Shown here one piece after another: positions 4,437 to 6,519 of a stretch of 6,519 nt of DNA. Source of the DNA: Bacteroidales bacterium (GTDB lineage Bacteria; Bacteroidota; Bacteroidia; Bacteroidales; Azobacteroidaceae). Within the stretch, counting starts at the first letter, position 1. Every line of letters starts with the position of its first letter. The DNA is taken from NCBI GenBank assembly GCA_020860885.1, contig JAJBTS010000269.1:1-6519 (forward strand). The letters are read 5' to 3'. The position numbers and the translations under genes were made by a program. Below the pieces are notes generated by a model. That model made no database searches. It worked only from the letters and a program-made list of their open reading frames with translations, and was not told the origin of the DNA.

Positions 4437-6519
4437 ATGAGTGGAAAAGCATTCTTACGGCAATTTTGTTTGCTGTTTTTAGGGCTATTATTCGGTATGT
4501 CCTGGGCCATGGCTCAAACCGGATACAGGGAAAAAGAGAATATCGAGTACGTTTCTGAAGAAGAAATACTCAGTAAACTACAGGAATTAAGACAGCTTCG
4601 CACTACACTTCCGGAGCGTGTCGATCACACTCAGTCGAAATATATGAGTTCTCTTGTTAATCAAGGTTCCATGGGTTCTTGCGGATCTGCTTCACGTATC
4701 TGCTATATGTTTGCTTACGAGATTAATAACTACCGGGACTTAAGCGGGAAAGTGCAGGCAAATATGTATCCCTCTCATTTTACCTGGATGCTGACAGGGC
4801 AAAATTCGGATAAAGAAAAAATGGCTATGTTTAATGGTATTCCAAATGTACCTACTTACGGTGGACGCCAGTACAATACGGTATATGGAGGAAATGTGAG
4901 CTGGCCCGATAAATATCCCCGGTACGGCTGGATGAATGGTTATGATAAATGGCGCTCTGCTATGGATAACCGTCTGGAAAAAACAGCGGATATTAAAATG
5001 AATACCGATGAGGCGATCGAATACGTTAAATGGTGGATCTATAACCATCATGGAGATGAATCTTTCAATGAGGGCGGTGTAGCCGGAGCCGCAGCGGCTT
5101 CTTCCGGATGGGTCACTGCAAAGATCCCTTCCGGATCGTACAAAGCCGGGGAATTAATTGTTACGGCTTATGGACCAACCATCGATCATGGAGTGACCTG
5201 GTCCGGGTACGACGATAATATTGAATACGATTTGAACGGAAACGGACAAATCGATGACGATGAACGGGGTGCACTCATCATGCTGAACTCATGGGGGAAC
5301 TGGGGCAACAACGGTTGTGTATATGTTCCTTATAAAATAGTAAAAACGTACGGCGGAGGTTTGGGCGCCGAACTTTATTATATCCGTAAAAATTATAAAC
5401 CTTTGGACGTCTTCCGTATTAAGATGGATTTCAACCAACGGTGCAACATAAGAATATCGATTGGCGTAAGCAGCGATCCGGATGCTACCGCTCCCGAGAA
5501 AACGGTGGTTGCCGAACACTTTAATTATGCAGGATTTGATACCATACCTCTTTTGGGAGAATACAACCGGGTAATAAACAGAGAACCTATGGAATTCGGT
5601 TTGGATCTGACGGACCTGATCTCTATTGGCTTTGACACCCGCAACGATTTTCGTTACTTTTTAGTTATCGAGACTAAAGCAGGTTCTACCGGAACAGGAA
5701 GCGTCCAGGAACTGGAAGTGATCCGCCATCCGCAAGGGATGGAGACGGTTGGAACTAAAGTAGTCGGTAAAATGCAGGACCCTGTCGCTATCAGTGGAAG
5801 CAATAAGAAAATTGTTATTCCTGTCAATGTGCCCAAAGCGGATGGTATAGCGCCTACTCATTTATATGTTCCGCAAAAAGCATTAACAGTAAGAAAAGTC
5901 AGCACGCAGGAATTGACCGGCGAAGGAGCTAACAACGGACGCGGCTTCCATTCTATCGATGGCAATCAGTCTACTTACTGGCATTCTGCATGGTCATCTG
6001 CAACGCCTCCTTTCCCTCATTCTATTGTTTTTGAGATAGATTCTACTTATTCCCTTTCAGGATTTGAATATCTTCCCCGTCAGAATCATACCAACGGACG
6101 TATCGGCGATTACGAATTCTATGTTTCCGATTCTCTGGACGAAGATGGTGAATTGGTTGCACAAGGAACTTTTGAAAATAATTCCAGCGTAAAACGTTCT
6201 TTCTTTGAACCTATCAAAGGGAAATATGTGAAATTAGTGAATAAGCGTGCGGCCAATGGAGACAATAATACTTGTATGGCAGAATTTAACTTATTCTATA
6301 GCGCGGCAACCACGGATCCTACCTCAACTCCCGGGATAGAGGTTGAAACGCTGAATATACAACAGGACGGATCTTCTTTAAGTATCTCCGGAATAAGCGG
6401 CGATGCGGTAATCAGTCTGTATAATGTACAAGGCCAGAAAGTAGTAACACAGTCCGCTTCTGTTACCGCTGAAACAGTAACAAATTTGAATACTGCTTAT
6501 CTTCAGAAAGGTGTATATA
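4437..6519 (+). CDS. Secreted papain-like (C1) cysteine peptidase with F5/8 type C domain and T9SS sorting tail (3'-truncated by window edge)
   Basis: The frame is open from the ATG at 4437 to the window end (694 residues, no stop). Residues 1-26 are a Sec signal peptide with a probable cut after AMA, before Gln27. The papain-like domain spans about 58-320: Gln76 (oxyanion hole) and Cys82 in NQGSMGSCGSA, His251 in DHGVTWSGYDD, and Asn284 in LNSWGNWGNNG. Gly83 replaces the Trp that follows the catalytic Cys in papain. An EF-hand-like loop, DLNGNGQIDDDE (265-276), lies between His251 and Asn284. Residues 322-475 look beta-rich but I do not recognise them. Residues 479-622 are an F5/8 type C (discoidin-like) domain, with marks SIDGNQSTYWHS, LPRQNHTNGRIGDYEFYVS and KGKYVKLVN. 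A Thr/Pro linker (624-633) leads to a T9SS type A tail with SLYNVQGQKV. Only the final strand, perhaps 10-20 residues, should be missing. The product is likely exported across both membranes and held at the surface or released; the F5/8 domain may bind glycans. It is probably transcribed separately from the transporter. Its target is unknown. Confidence 0.92.
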   Translation, partial: MSGKAFLRQFCLLFLGLLFGMSWAMAQTGYREKENIEYVSEEEILSKLQELRQLRTTLPERVDHTQSKYMSSLVNQGSMGSCGSASRICYMFAYEINNYRDLSGKVQANMYPSHFTWMLTGQNSDKEKMAMFNGIPNVPTYGGRQYNTVYGGNVSWPDKYPRYGWMNGYDKWRSAMDNRLEKTADIKMNTDEAIEYVKWWIYNHHGDESFNEGGVAGAAAASSGWVTAKIPSGSYKAGELIVTAYGPTIDHGVTWSGYDDNIEYDLNGNGQIDDDERGALIMLNSWGNWGNNGCVYVPYKIVKTYGGGLGAELYYIRKNYKPLDVFRIKMDFNQRCNIRISIGVSSDPDATAPEKTVVAEHFNYAGFDTIPLLGEYNRVINREPMEFGLDLTDLISIGFDTRNDFRYFLVIETKAGSTGTGSVQELEVIRHPQGMETVGTKVVGKMQDPVAISGSNKKIVIPVNVPKADGIAPTHLYVPQKALTVRKVSTQELTGEGANNGRGFHSIDGNQSTYWHSAWSSATPPFPHSIVFEIDSTYSLSGFEYLPRQNHTNGRIGDYEFYVSDSLDEDGELVAQGTFENNSSVKRSFFEPIKGKYVKLVNKRAANGDNNTCMAEFNLFYSAATTDPTSTPGIEVETLNIQQDGSSLSISGISGDAVISLYNVQGQKVVTQSASVTAETVTNLNTAYLQKGVY

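Noticed and set aside
4437..4514. Lipoprotein signal peptide on the peptidase
   Set aside because: The only Cys in this part (Cys11) is inside the hydrophobic core and not in a lipobox. The AMA-Gln27 cleavage site and the T9SS tail fit Sec export followed by type IX secretion.
4740..5051. 103-codon minus-strand open frame opposite the peptidase gene
   Set aside because: It is antisense to the conserved C1 peptidase domain and resembles no known protein. The + strand frame carries the catalytic motifs.
5289..5861. Minus-strand open frames opposite the middle of the peptidase gene
   Set aside because: The + strand frame runs unbroken through them into clear F5/8 type C and T9SS tail motifs.

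Overview
The window looks like a piece of a Bacteroidota chromosome, most likely of the order Bacteroidales. Four things suggest this. The ABC permeases have the two-half MacB/FtsX layout common in that group. Starts lack usable Shine-Dalgarno sequences. The last gene is preceded by a Bacteroidota-type -7 promoter box (TATCTTTG, pattern TAnnTTTG). The last gene also encodes a secreted protein ending in a type IX secretion (T9SS, Por) sorting tail. The family or genus cannot be fixed from this sequence. All genes read on the + strand, and the window cuts a gene at each end.

Left part (1-4312): a permease-ATPase-permease block. A 5'-truncated MacB/FtsX-type permease (frame open from base 3, stop at 1065-1067) is followed after 25 bp by a complete MacB/LolD-type ATPase (1093-1767). 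After a 133-bp spacer comes a complete 803-residue permease of the same family (1901-4312). The ATPase would power the permeases, which have large periplasmic domains and probably move a substrate out of or across the inner membrane. The sequence does not show the substrate. The spacer is not empty: it holds a 14-bp-period direct repeat and then two adjacent hairpins resembling a REP-like dispersed palindromic element.

Right part (4313-6519): a 124-bp intergenic stretch contains a perfect 7-bp inverted repeat and the promoter candidate. It leads into a gene that starts at 4437 and runs off the window end without a stop. Its product is a secreted papain-like (C1) cysteine peptidase. It has a signal peptide, a catalytic Gln/Cys/His/Asn set, a canonical EF-hand-type calcium loop between the catalytic His and Asn, an unassigned middle region, an F5/8 type C (discoidin-like) domain and a T9SS type A sorting tail. 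It is probably a separate transcription unit from the transporter genes.

No tRNA, rRNA, CRISPR array, transposase gene or integration site was seen. Nothing in the window amounts to a clearly new multi-gene system. The points most worth a second look are the peptidase architecture (calcium loop, near-absent propeptide, unassigned middle region) and the repeat-rich spacer inside the transporter block.
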